64,000 nucleotides of DNA from positions 1,488,001 through 1,552,000 of the forward strand of contig NZ_VFMM01000002.1 in assembly GCF_006715085.1 (NCBI RefSeq), in the 5' to 3' direction. Source of the DNA: Kribbella jejuensis (GTDB lineage: Bacteria > Actinomycetota > Actinomycetes > Propionibacteriales > Kribbellaceae). The notes under the pieces are model-generated. The model saw nothing but the letters and a program-made list of their open reading frames with translations. It was not told the origin of the DNA and made no database searches. Shown here piece by piece: positions 26,288 through 35,021 of this stretch; position 1 is the first letter of the stretch; each line of letters begins with the position of its first letter. Position numbers and translations under genes: made by a program.

Positions 26288-28150
26288 ATGAGTCCCACCG
26301 GCACCAACGATTCCGGCGCCAACGGTCAGGGCGCGGACGCCCGGACCAACGCCATCTCCCGCCGCAACGTACTCCAGTTGTTCGGCATCGCCGGTGTCGG
26401 CGTGGCCGGCATCGGGGCACTGGAGGCCTGCTCGCCCAGCAAGCCGAACTCCAGCGGTGGCGGCGGCAGCAGCAACGCCAGCAAGGAGTTCCACGGCGCG
26501 TACCCGTACCAGCTGCCCCCCAAGGGTCACTTCAACCTGGTGAAGGGTGTCACCGACGGTATCCAGGTCGACAGCCCGTACCTGGATCTCATCTACCCGA
26601 GTGGCGGTCTGTACTACTGGGCCGACAAGAAGTGGGAATGGATGATGGCCGAGTCCGGCACGCTGGACGAGGCGACCAAGACCTACACGATGAAGCTCCG
26701 GTCCGGTCTGACCTGGAGCGACGGCAAGCCGGTCACCTCGAAGGACGTCGTGTCGACGTTCAACCTGCACTGGCTGATGCGCCAGCAGTCCTGGACGTTC
26801 CTGTCCGACGTCAGCGCCAAGGACGACACCACGGTGACCTTCACCATCGGTACGCCGTCCACCGTGCTGGAGCGCTACATCCTGCGCGCGCCGATCATGC
26901 CGGACTCGGTCTACGGTGAGTGGGCGACCAAGGCCGAGACGATGCGCAAGGCAAAGACCAGCCTGGACAGCGCCGAGGGCAAGCAGCTGAACGGCGACTT
27001 CCAGAAGTTCCGTCCGCAGAACCCGGTCGTGTCCGGCCCGTTCAACTTCGACGTGAAGAGCATGACCAACTCGCAGATGACGTTGGTCAAGAACGACAAG
27101 GGTCTGTTCGCCGACAAGATCGGCTTCAACAAGGTCGTGCTGTACAACGGTGAGACCTCCGACATCACCCCGGTCGTCCTGAACAAGGACATCGACTACG
27201 CCACCCACGGTTTCGCGGTGGCGACCGAGAAGACCCTGCTGTCCAGCGGCTTCCGGATCCTCCGGCCGCCGGTGTACTCCGGCCCGGCGCTGGTGTTCAA
27301 CTACACCGCGCACCCGGAGTTCTCCGACGTCAAGGTCCGGCAGGCGATCGCCTACATCCTGGACCGCAACGAGAACGGCACGGTCGCACTCGGCGACTCC
27401 GGCAAGCCGTGCAAGTTCATGGCCGGCTTCTCCGACATCTCGGTTCCGGACTGGGTGTCCGACGCCGACCAGAAGAAGCTCCAGGCGTACGAGAAGGACG
27501 AGGCCAAGGCCACGTCGCTGCTGCAGGCCGCCGGCTGGAAGAAGAACGGTGGCAAGTGGACGCTGCCGAACGGCAAGCCGGCCGCCTACGACATCAAGTT
27601 CCCGACCGAGTTCGCCGACTGGAACCCGGCCGCCACCAACGCGGCCGACCAGCTGAACAAGTTCGGGTTCAACATCACCAAGCGCGGTATCACCTTCACC
27701 CAGCTGAGCCCCGACGTACTGGCCGGCAAGTTCGACATCGCGATCCAGAGCTGGGGCGCGTCGAGCCACCCGCACCCGTACTTCTCGTTCGTCCAGGACC
27801 TGTACACGTTCAACTACGTGACCGCGGCGAACTCCGGCGGCAAGGGAATGAACTTCCCGCTCAAGCAGACCACCTCGGCCGGTCCGATCGACCTGCAGTC
27901 CGTGGTGGACAAGTCCGCGCAGGGCCTGAACCTCGACGAGCAGAAGAAGAACGTCACCGCCGCGGCGCTGGCCTTCAACGAACTGCTGCCGATCATCCCG
28001 CTCTGGGAGCGCTACGGTAACAACCCGGCGCTCGAGGGCAAGCGGGTGGCGAAGTTCCCGGCCGACGACGACCCGATCCTGAAGAACGCGCCGTACGCGG
28101 ACAACTTCGTGATCATGTACATGTACCAGGGCAAGGTCGCGCCGGTTTAA
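26288..28150 (+). CDS. family-5 ABC substrate-binding lipoprotein, Tat-exported
   Basis: The 620-residue binding protein has a twin-arginine signal (ISRRNVLQLFGIAGVGVAG, RR at residues 25-26) and a lipobox ALEAC with Cys48. The SBP_bac_5 fold follows: YTMKLRSGLTWSDGKPVTSKDVVSTFN, VRQAIAYILDRNENG and a C-terminal FNELLPIIPLWERYGNNP. Family 5 proteins bind peptides, nickel or oligosaccharides. The weak LacI-type site upstream would fit a sugar, but the ligand is not readable. The ATG at 26288 has AAAGGACGAAGG just before it. Confidence 0.93.
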   Translation: MSPTGTNDSGANGQGADARTNAISRRNVLQLFGIAGVGVAGIGALEACSPSKPNSSGGGGSSNASKEFHGAYPYQLPPKGHFNLVKGVTDGIQVDSPYLDLIYPSGGLYYWADKKWEWMMAESGTLDEATKTYTMKLRSGLTWSDGKPVTSKDVVSTFNLHWLMRQQSWTFLSDVSAKDDTTVTFTIGTPSTVLERYILRAPIMPDSVYGEWATKAETMRKAKTSLDSAEGKQLNGDFQKFRPQNPVVSGPFNFDVKSMTNSQMTLVKNDKGLFADKIGFNKVVLYNGETSDITPVVLNKDIDYATHGFAVATEKTLLSSGFRILRPPVYSGPALVFNYTAHPEFSDVKVRQAIAYILDRNENGTVALGDSGKPCKFMAGFSDISVPDWVSDADQKKLQAYEKDEAKATSLLQAAGWKKNGGKWTLPNGKPAAYDIKFPTEFADWNPAATNAADQLNKFGFNITKRGITFTQLSPDVLAGKFDIAIQSWGASSHPHPYFSFVQDLYTFNYVTAANSGGKGMNFPLKQTTSAGPIDLQSVVDKSAQGLNLDEQKKNVTAAALAFNELLPIIPLWERYGNNPALEGKRVAKFPADDDPILKNAPYADNFVIMYMYQGKVAPV

Positions 28151-28192
28151 TGGTTGGCGTCTGACCTGCCGGTTTCGGCTAGGGTCGGCCGG

Positions 28193-29191
28193 GTGATCTG
28201 CGTACGTGAGATCGACCCGGCCGACCTGGCCTTGTTCGACGAGTGGTACGACGCCTTCCGGGCCGGCGCGGTCGCCGGACGGGAGGCGCCACTGGTCGAG
28301 GCGCGTTCGGCGATGGCGTACGCGCTGCGCAATCCGGGAACGCTGAAGCAGCGGATCGCGGTCGGCGCGTTCGAGGACGACCGGGTGCTCGGCGGGATGC
28401 TGTTCGAGTACCGGCTGACCGACAACCTGGACACGGTCGAGGTCGAGATCGACGTACCGCCGGAGCACCGGCGGCGGGGGATCGGCACCGCGTTGTGGCA
28501 GTGGGCGGTCACCCGGGCCGCGCAGCTCGGGCGGACCATCGTCCAGACCGAACTCGCCGTACCTTCCGATCCGTGGCCTGGAGCGCTCTTCGCCGAGCGA
28601 CTCGGCTTCGTGGTCGAGCATGTCGAGGAGCATCTCGTCGTACCGCTGCCGTACGACGATCTGTTGCTCGACGATCTGCGGTCCTCCGTCGGCCGGCTGG
28701 AGGGTTATCGGCTGACGTCGTGGGCCGGGGTGTGCCCACCCGAACACCAGCAGGCGTACGCCGACCTGCACAGCGCGATGGACCTCGACGTACCGACCGG
28801 CGGCATGACCCGCGAGGTCGTCCCGTGGACAGTCGAAAAACTGCAGGCCAGCGAGGCAAGGGTCGACCGCAACTACCTGGCACTCGTCACGATGGCCCAC
28901 ACCGCGTCCGGCGCCCCGGCCGGCTACACCCTCATCTACTTGCCCAGAGCAAACACCGACCACGCCCAGCAGGACGACACCCTGGTCCTACGAGACCACC
29001 GAGGCCACAACCTGGGCACCCACCTGAAACTCGCGAACCTGGTGCAGTTGTCCAAGCACCGCACAACCCAACGCTATCTACACACCTGGACCGCTCTGAC
29101 CAACTCTCCTATGCGCAGGGTCAACACCCGCTTCGGCTTCCGCCCAGTAGAACAACACCGCGAGCTGGAACTCAGGCTGCCGACGAGGTGA
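28193..29191 (+). CDS. double-domain GNAT N-acetyltransferase
   Basis: This 332-residue protein has two GNAT domains. The first reads VEVEIDVPPEHRRRGIGTALWQWAVTRAAQLGRT; the second has DDTLVLRDHRGHNLGTHLKLANLVQL followed by YLHTWTALTNSPMRRVNTRFGF. It is similar in plan to the gene at 16226-17221. The GTG at 28193 (VICVREIDPAD) is chosen because the frame upstream falls in the short gap after the binding-protein gene. Its substrate is unknown. Confidence 0.85.
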   Translation: MICVREIDPADLALFDEWYDAFRAGAVAGREAPLVEARSAMAYALRNPGTLKQRIAVGAFEDDRVLGGMLFEYRLTDNLDTVEVEIDVPPEHRRRGIGTALWQWAVTRAAQLGRTIVQTELAVPSDPWPGALFAERLGFVVEHVEEHLVVPLPYDDLLLDDLRSSVGRLEGYRLTSWAGVCPPEHQQAYADLHSAMDLDVPTGGMTREVVPWTVEKLQASEARVDRNYLALVTMAHTASGAPAGYTLIYLPRANTDHAQQDDTLVLRDHRGHNLGTHLKLANLVQLSKHRTTQRYLHTWTALTNSPMRRVNTRFGFRPVEQHRELELRLPTR

Positions 29192-29257
29192 TACTTCGGG
29201 CCACCTCTTGGGTGGGGTCGGTGCCGCCCGGACCGGTCGCGGCGGTAGGTTCGGCGT

Positions 29258-30247
29258 ATGCGTTCTTCTCAGCTCGGTGACCTGACCGTTTCCAGCCTCG
29301 GCCTCGGCTGCATGGGGATGTCCCAGTCGTACGGCGTGCGCGCCGACGACGCGGAGTCGATCGCGACCATCCATGCGGCGATCGACGCCGGCTGCACGTT
29401 CATCGACACCGCCGACGTGTACGGCGACGGCGCGAACGAGGAGCTGGTCGGCCGCGCGCTGGCCGGCCGCCGCGACGAGGTCGTGCTCGCGACCAAGTTC
29501 GGGTTCAAGCGCCCGGCCTCCGCGGCCGACGTACCGACGGTCGTCGACGGCTCGCCTTCCTACGCACGGCAGGCGCTGGACGCGTCGCTGCGGCGGCTCG
29601 GCGTGGACCACGTCGACCTCTGGTACCTGCACCGGCGCGACCCGCAGGTACCGATCGAGGAGACGGTCGGCGCGATGGCTTCGATGGTCGAGGCGGGCAA
29701 GGTGCGGTACCTCGGGCTGTCCGAGGTGAACGGCGACACGGTGCGCGCGGCCCACGCCGTACACCCGATCAGCGCCGTCCAGAGCGAGTGGTCGCTGTGG
29801 ACCCGCGACCCGGAGACCGTCGTACTGCCGACGCTGCGGGAGCTCGGTGTCGGGTTCGTGCCGTTCAGCCCGCTCGGACGTGGGTTCCTGACCGGGCAGA
29901 TCAAGTCGCCCGCCGACTTCCCTGAGGACGACATGCGGCGCGGGTTGCCGCGGTTCCAGGGCGAGAACTTCCAGCGCAATCTCGACCTGGTCGCGCAGGT
30001 GCAGTCGCTGGCCGCGGCGAAGGGCGTGACGCCGGGCCAGCTCGCGCTCGCCTGGTTGCTTGCTCAGGGCAATGACGTGGCGCCGATCCCGGGGACCAAG
30101 CGGCGGACGTACCTGGCCGAGAACCTCGGCGCGCTGGACGTCGAGCTGACCGCTTCCGAGCTGGCGGAGCTCGACGCGGCGTTCCCGCCGGACGCGGTGG
30201 CCGGGCAGCGGTACCAGCAGGGTGGGATGGACCTGGTGGGCAAGTGA
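29258..30247 (+). CDS. aldo/keto reductase
   Basis: The 329-residue (beta/alpha)8 enzyme starts LGDLTVSSLGLGCMGMSQSYG and has FIDTADVYGDGANEELVG (catalytic Asp and Tyr), ATKFGF (Lys) and WYLHRRDP (His). The NADPH-binding C-terminal segment is AWLLAQGNDVAPIPGTKRRTYLAENLGAL. It belongs to the AKR13-like group that reduces aldehydes and ketones. It overlaps the following NmrA-like gene by four bases and is similar to the reductase at 44847-45821. Confidence 0.93.
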   Translation: MRSSQLGDLTVSSLGLGCMGMSQSYGVRADDAESIATIHAAIDAGCTFIDTADVYGDGANEELVGRALAGRRDEVVLATKFGFKRPASAADVPTVVDGSPSYARQALDASLRRLGVDHVDLWYLHRRDPQVPIEETVGAMASMVEAGKVRYLGLSEVNGDTVRAAHAVHPISAVQSEWSLWTRDPETVVLPTLRELGVGFVPFSPLGRGFLTGQIKSPADFPEDDMRRGLPRFQGENFQRNLDLVAQVQSLAAAKGVTPGQLALAWLLAQGNDVAPIPGTKRRTYLAENLGALDVELTASELAELDAAFPPDAVAGQRYQQGGMDLVGK

Positions 30248-31086
30248 TCGGCATCACCGGCGCGACCGGGCAGCTCGGATCGCGGATCGTGTCCCGGCTG
30301 GCCGGCGTACCGTTGCGGCTGATCGTCAGGGACCCGGCCCGGGCGCCCTCGGTACCAGGCGCGTCGGTGGCGCGGGCGGCGTACGGGGAACATGCGGCGC
30401 TGCTCTCTGCACTGGACGGGGTCGACGTACTGATGTTGCTCAGCGCAACGGAGTCGGCGGACCGGGTCGCGTTGCACAAGGCAACCGTCGACGCGGCGGT
30501 GGCCGCCGGGGTGCAGCGGATCGTGTACACCTCGTTCGTCGGGGCGGCGCCGGGTGCGACGTTCACGTTCGCGCGGGACCACTGGCACACCGAGCAGCAC
30601 ATCCGTTCGACCGGGGTGGACTTCACGTTTCTGCGGGACAACCTGTACCTCGACTTCGTGCCCGGGTTCGTCGGCGCGGACGGCGTGATCCGCGGGCCGG
30701 CGGGGGACGGGCGAACCGCCGCTGTCACCCGCGACGACGTCGCCGCGGTCGCCGCCGCGGTCCTCCGCACTGCCGGAGCTTCGCCCGCACCCGACCAGCA
30801 CTCGGGCGCCACCTACGACCTCACTGGTCCCTCGGCGTTCACCCTCGCCGAGGCCGCCGCGCTCCTCACCGACGCCTGGGGCCGCACGATCCGCTACGAG
30901 CCGGAGACCCTCGACGAGGCGTATCGCTCCCGGGAGTCGTACGGCGCCCCCGCCTGGGAGGTCGCCGGCTGGGTCACGTCGTACGCCGCCATCGCCAGCG
31001 GCGAACTCAGCCACGTGTCCACCGCCGTCCGCGACATCACCGGGGTCGAGCCAACCAGCCTGGAACAGTATGTCCGCGCTCAATGA
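30244..31086 (+). CDS. NmrA-like / atypical SDR NAD(P)-binding protein
   Basis: The 280-residue protein starts with IGITGATGQLGSRIVSRL, an NmrA-type glycine motif, followed by VDVLMLLSATESADRVALHKATVDAAVAAGVQRIVYTSFVGAAP. The catalytic Tyr-x3-Lys is absent, as is usual for NmrA/QOR2 relatives, which may be quinone reductases or redox sensors. The GTG start overlaps the reductase stop (GTGA), so the two may act on related substrates. Confidence 0.88.
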   Translation: MIGITGATGQLGSRIVSRLAGVPLRLIVRDPARAPSVPGASVARAAYGEHAALLSALDGVDVLMLLSATESADRVALHKATVDAAVAAGVQRIVYTSFVGAAPGATFTFARDHWHTEQHIRSTGVDFTFLRDNLYLDFVPGFVGADGVIRGPAGDGRTAAVTRDDVAAVAAAVLRTAGASPAPDQHSGATYDLTGPSAFTLAEAAALLTDAWGRTIRYEPETLDEAYRSRESYGAPAWEVAGWVTSYAAIASGELSHVSTAVRDITGVEPTSLEQYVRAQ

Positions 31087-31098
31087 GACACTGGTGGG

Positions 31099-31842
31099 GT
31101 GCCGCTCTACCGGGATCAGGCGATCGTGCTGCGCACCCAGAAGCTGGGTGAGGCGGACCGGATCGCCACGCTGCTGACCCGCGCCAACGGCAAGGTCCGC
31201 GCGGTCGCCAAGGGCGTCCGGCGTACGTCGTCCCGCTTCGGCGCCCGGCTCGAGCCGTTCAGCCACGTCGACCTGCAACTCGCCACCGGCCGTACCCTCG
31301 ACGTCGTCACCCAGGCCGAATCGATAGCGGCGTACGGCGAGGGAATCGTCGGCGACTACGCTCGGTACACGGCGGGCACCGTGCTCCTGGAGACCGCCGA
31401 CCGCCTGGTGGTGGAGGAGAAGGAACCCGCCACCCAGCAACACCTCCTGCTGGCCGGCGCCCTCCGGGTCCTCTCGACCGGCGAACGTTCGCCGGCTCTC
31501 GTCCTCGACTCGTTCCTGCTGCGCTCGCTCTCGATCTCCGGCTACGCCCCGTCCTTCGATGACTGCGCCCGCTGCGGCGAACCAGGCCCGCACCGAGCTT
31601 TCAACCCCGCCGCCGGCGGCATGGTCTGCACCACCTGCCGCCCCCCGGCCTCAGCCATGCCCGCCCAATCCACCGTCACCCACCTGGCCGCCCTCCTCAC
31701 CGGCGACTGGCCCACCGCCCTACAAGCCGACCCCAGAACCCGCCGAGAAGCCACGGGCTTGATAGCCGCCTTCTTCACCTACCACCAAGAAAACCAACTC
31801 CGCTCCCTCCCCCACCTAGACCTGACCACAGGACGGCCCTGA
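31099..31842 (+). CDS. recO: DNA repair protein RecO
   Basis: The 247-residue protein has the RecO N-terminal OB fold (YRDQAIVLRTQKLGEADRIATLLTRANGKVRAVAKGVRR) and a C-terminal zinc site, CARCGEPG and CTTC at about residues 156-181. RecO loads RecA on SSB-covered ssDNA in the RecFOR pathway. The GTG at 31099 follows ACTGGTGGG. Its stop overlaps the start of the antitoxin-like gene. In related bacteria recO is normally followed by uppS; here about 3.2 kb separates them. Confidence 0.95.
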   Translation: MPLYRDQAIVLRTQKLGEADRIATLLTRANGKVRAVAKGVRRTSSRFGARLEPFSHVDLQLATGRTLDVVTQAESIAAYGEGIVGDYARYTAGTVLLETADRLVVEEKEPATQQHLLLAGALRVLSTGERSPALVLDSFLLRSLSISGYAPSFDDCARCGEPGPHRAFNPAAGGMVCTTCRPPASAMPAQSTVTHLAALLTGDWPTALQADPRTRREATGLIAAFFTYHQENQLRSLPHLDLTTGRP

Positions 31843-32027
31843 TGCCCCCCGCCCGCGCCATCGACCGCCTCAATGCCGACCAGCGCCGTCAACTGGACAA
31901 CCTGATCGCGTCCTGGCGGATGGAGAACATGCCCCTGAGCGACCCCGAGATCGAGGTCCTGGCTCGCTACGTTCTCGGCGAGATCGACGCCGCCGAACGG
32001 CGCCGCCTGCTGGACGACCTGCCCTGA
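31842..32027 (+). CDS. VbhA-like antitoxin of a Fic toxin
   Basis: This 61-residue protein contains SWRMEN at residues 24-29, matching the inhibitory [S/T]xxxE[G/N] motif of class-I Fic antitoxins. The rest of the segment, PLSDPEIEVLARYVLGEI, resembles VbhA. In that family the Glu blocks the ATP gamma-phosphate position in the toxin. Stop/start overlaps (TGATG) link it to recO before and to the Fic gene after, fixing the stoichiometry expected of a toxin-antitoxin pair. Confidence 0.87.
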   Translation: MPPARAIDRLNADQRRQLDNLIASWRMENMPLSDPEIEVLARYVLGEIDAAERRRLLDDLP

Positions 32028-32809
32028 TGCCGACGTTCGAGAACTGGGGCGACTACTTCTGGCCCGGGCAGATCGACGACTGCAAGATCAACAAGCTCGG
32101 CATCCACGACGCCACTCGCCTGGAGAACGCCGAACGCATCCGGACCGCCGAACGTGCCGCCGAGCTCATCGTGGGCGAGGCCGAGATCCCACGGACGTTC
32201 GATCTCGACCATCTGCGGGCGATCCACCGGCACCTGTTCCAGGACGTGTACGACTGGGCCGGCGAACTGCGGACCACCGAACTGGTCCGACCGGCCCAGG
32301 ACCCGAACGCGCCCCCGAACGAGTTCGTCAAACCGGAGGACATCGAACGCCTCGCACCGGTCGTCTTCTCCCAACTCGGCGACCCGGCCGAGCTACGAAA
32401 CCGGCCCACCGCCGAGGTCGTCGACGTGCTCGCGAGGACGTACGCCGGGGTCAACGTGCTGCACCCCTTCGTCGAGGGCAACGGCCGAACCCAGCGCATC
32501 TTCCTCGACCACGTCGCCGAAGCCGCGGGCTACCGCATCGACTGGACCCGCATCGCCGACCGTCAGAACGAGGTAATGGCCGAGGCCTTCGGCGTCGGCG
32601 CGGAACCCGTTCGCGAGGCGCTGTCGGAGTGCATCGAACCAATCTCCGACGCGAAGGCACGCCAGGACACCGAGCACTCCCTCCGCCTGACAACCGAGGG
32701 GCTGGTCACTCCCCGAGCTGTCCCAGCCCCGGCATCAACCAACGCGAATCCGTCAGCCGCACGCCGAGCCCCCAACACCCGCGACCACGCCCCGGACGAA
32801 CGCCACTAA
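32027..32809 (+). CDS. Fic-domain AMP-transferase toxin
   Basis: The 260-residue protein has the complete Fic active-site motif HPFVEGNGRTQR at residues 146-157, including catalytic His146, and the family flap region (ELVRPAQDPNAPPNEF). Fic enzymes AMPylate target proteins; VbhT-like toxins modify gyrase and topoisomerase IV. It lacks the long C-terminal transfer domain of VbhT, and its tail is Pro/Ala-rich and probably disordered. Coupling to the upstream VbhA-like gene supports a class-I toxin-antitoxin module. Confidence 0.92.
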   Translation: MPTFENWGDYFWPGQIDDCKINKLGIHDATRLENAERIRTAERAAELIVGEAEIPRTFDLDHLRAIHRHLFQDVYDWAGELRTTELVRPAQDPNAPPNEFVKPEDIERLAPVVFSQLGDPAELRNRPTAEVVDVLARTYAGVNVLHPFVEGNGRTQRIFLDHVAEAAGYRIDWTRIADRQNEVMAEAFGVGAEPVREALSECIEPISDAKARQDTEHSLRLTTEGLVTPRAVPAPASTNANPSAARRAPNTRDHAPDERH

Positions 32810-32810
32810 C

Positions 32811-33200
32811 CTAGCCCGGAGTCCTTGCCAGTCCGTCGCTTACTGCACCGACAACCCGTGCTCGTCGCCTCGGCGAGTACCGAACGCCTTCCGCGACCGT
32901 CTGGTCGGTCACCACGAGGTCGCCGGCCGCGAGCTCGAGCTGAGGCACCGACAGCGCGTGATGCCCCGGTTGACGCGACCGCCCTTGCGGCCCCGCAGCG
33001 CTCACGTCTCCTGCTCGGCGCCTCCGCGCGACATGCCTGCGCAGCACATCCGGAGCCAAGGCGACCGCACCCTCTGCCCGCTCGATGGGCAGCGCCGTCC
33101 AGAGCGGGATGACTGTCACCGCCCGCCGGGCTTCCACGGCCTCGAGCATGCGCCGCACCACGGGATACACGGCCACCGCGACATTCTCCAGGTACGCCAT
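32811..33200 (-). CDS. doubtful open frame in a poorly coding stretch
   Basis: A 129-residue frame (MAYLENVAVAVYPVVRRM) fills part of the 490-bp stretch between fic and the secreted-protein gene. Its ends look protein-like (PQLELAAGDLVVTDQTVAEGVRYS), but the middle is a basic low-complexity run (RRHVARRRRAGDV). No family is recognised. It may be a decayed gene or no gene. The rest of the stretch, 33201-33299, shows nothing. Confidence 0.3.
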   Translation of the reverse strand: MAYLENVAVAVYPVVRRMLEAVEARRAVTVIPLWTALPIERAEGAVALAPDVLRRHVARRRRAGDVSAAGPQGRSRQPGHHALSVPQLELAAGDLVVTDQTVAEGVRYSPRRRARVVGAVSDGLARTPG

Positions 33201-33299
33201 CCGACCCGATCCACCTGACCGACCGACCCATCAGCCGTCGGCATCGCCTAGACGAGATCCTCGGCGCGACCCACTTCGAACCGCAGCGCGGTCAACGAA

Positions 33300-34298
33300 T
33301 CAGCACTCGCCCGCAGCCGGCGCGACCGTACCGCCCCCGTTCGGATCAACAAGCACCGGCACAGCCTCCCCAATCCGCAGTTGGGTCGCGGCCTGCTGTG
33401 TCATCGAGATCTGCCCGTTGTCCCCGAGCGTGCTCTCCCAGGTGATATCCCACTGCGCCACAGCAGTCACCGGGTACTTGCAGTTCGGAAGCTTGTGAGA
33501 GGTCTTCACATACCGATGCCCACAAGTAGGCGAGAACTTAACCCCCATCGACTTGTCATACGGCGTCCCCGGCCCCTCACACCGCACAGTCGTACCATCC
33601 CCCATCGACCAGTCGATCGCCTTCACCTGAGCAGTCGCCGTAACCGACAACCCAGGAACACTCGCACTACGAACAATCGGCCCCCAGGTGTTCTCGCTCT
33701 TCGTCACCCACATCCAAACCGGCATATTCACCAGCCCAATCTGACCAGCCGAGGGCGCAGTCTCAATCTGCGGCGGCGCAAGCTGCATCTCCGCGATCGC
33801 CTCATATACCAGCGTCATTGGATCGATAACAACCGTATCGGGCCGCCCCGGCAGCCACACCCACTCGGTCACAATGTGCCTGCCCTGGTCATAACCCTGT
33901 TCGCGGGTACAGGCCCAGACACTCCCGTCGGTGTGCCCTTGCCATCGCTCGTCGCCTGGTGGCGGCTGTGGTTCTTCGCGCTTCATGTAGCACTGGTGGC
34001 TGTTGGACCAACTCCCGAGTTCCGGATCGACGCAAGGCACCAGCGCACCGCGAAACTTGCATTCAACGCTTGTAGTCTTCCCGTGGGTTCCAGGAGTTCC
34101 GGGTTCGGTCGGCTCGGTTGTTGTGGTCTTCTCGCCCACGAGCATCCACTGACAGATGTTGCCGAAACATATCCACTCATAGCCCGGCCCCGGCGGAGGG
34201 CCGGTCGGCGGGTACGCCGTTGCGTTACCTGTACAGAGAACAAGGCTCAGCAAGCATCCCGCGGCGACACGCCGGCCGAGCCTCGCCATGTTCAGCAT
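33300..34298 (-). CDS. secreted PKD-like domain protein
   Basis: The 332-residue product has a Sec signal (RVAAGCLLSLVLCTGNATA) and a Pro/Thr-rich region with several Cys. Near residues 225-260 a PKD-like element, AIDWSMGDGTTVRCEGPGTPYD, is followed by CGHRY. Cysteine pairs suggest disulfides outside the cell. Actinobacteria often encode such proteins with a lipoprotein partner, as here; the role is unknown. Its start overlaps the end of the upstream lipoprotein gene. ATG 34298 or 34289 may start it. Confidence 0.8.
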   Translation of the reverse strand: MLNMARLGRRVAAGCLLSLVLCTGNATAYPPTGPPPGPGYEWICFGNICQWMLVGEKTTTTEPTEPGTPGTHGKTTSVECKFRGALVPCVDPELGSWSNSHQCYMKREEPQPPPGDERWQGHTDGSVWACTREQGYDQGRHIVTEWVWLPGRPDTVVIDPMTLVYEAIAEMQLAPPQIETAPSAGQIGLVNMPVWMWVTKSENTWGPIVRSASVPGLSVTATAQVKAIDWSMGDGTTVRCEGPGTPYDKSMGVKFSPTCGHRYVKTSHKLPNCKYPVTAVAQWDITWESTLGDNGQISMTQQAATQLRIGEAVPVLVDPNGGGTVAPAAGEC

Positions 34299-34900
34299 GG
34301 TCCCTTGTCCTCATCGGAGATGAGGAACCACAACTTCTTGTTATCAGCGCCTAGTGCAAACCGCAGATGTGAGGTGACCTGTCGGCGCGTTGCGCTGCCA
34401 GGGCCGGATGGCACAGGCTTGCCGTTGCTTTTGAATCTCATGACCTGCTTCGAACTGTCGAGGCAGTTCAGGAGAACGACTTCAGGCTGGGCCTGCTTCA
34501 GCTTCACCGAAACGACCGTTGTTTTGGCAATCTGTACATTTCCGGTCAGGTACAAGCCGTTCCTTACCAATGTTCTTGCCTGATCAACAATGGTGATGAT
34601 CCGCTGACCGCTCAGCCCGGCCTTCTCGAGCGCCGGTCGATCTAGCGCCGACGGATTTGTGAATGTCCGATCTATGGCGGCGGTTGCTACGGCATACCGT
34701 GACTTGGCGGCGGTGATGGCGGCCTGTTGTTCGGGGGTCCAGGTTGGCGTTGAGGGGGCCGATGGCGTCGGGCTAGGGGTGGTGGAGGTCGAGGGAGGTG
34801 CTGTGTTGGGCCGGCCGGCTTCGGGGGAGCCGTTGCAGGCGGTCAGCAGGAGGAGGGTGCTGAGCGTGGTAGCGGCTGCTGCTAGCGGTCGGCGGGGCAT
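34292..34900 (-). CDS. putative lipoprotein, partner of the secreted PKD protein
   Basis: The 202-residue protein has a lipoprotein signal (LAAAATTLSTLLLLTAC, lipid Cys near residue 22) and a Thr/Ser/Pro linker. The alpha/beta domain contains WTPEQQAAITAAKSRYAVA and ends in LRFALGADNKKLWFLISDE. It is not recognised. The ATG at 34900 follows GGAG; the frame is open far upstream across uppS, but that region belongs to uppS on the other strand. It overlaps the next gene by seven bases, so the two are co-expressed. Confidence 0.78.
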   Translation of the reverse strand: MPRRPLAAAATTLSTLLLLTACNGSPEAGRPNTAPPSTSTTPSPTPSAPSTPTWTPEQQAAITAAKSRYAVATAAIDRTFTNPSALDRPALEKAGLSGQRIITIVDQARTLVRNGLYLTGNVQIAKTTVVSVKLKQAQPEVVLLNCLDSSKQVMRFKSNGKPVPSGPGSATRRQVTSHLRFALGADNKKLWFLISDEDKGPC

Positions 34901-35021
34901 GGGATAGGGCTCCGTTCTTGAGTGCTGTTGGTGTAAGGGTTGCATACGGAGGGTGTTCGGAGAGGGGGTTATCCACAGGTTGCAGGTTGTTGCAGCTGGG
35001 TGGGATGGAAGACTGCGGGGT

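Noticed and set aside
26267..28963. An 898-codon open frame on the minus strand
   Set aside because: It mirrors the binding-protein and GNAT genes; its product is a low-complexity Arg/Val/Leu string, while the plus strand encodes clear domains.
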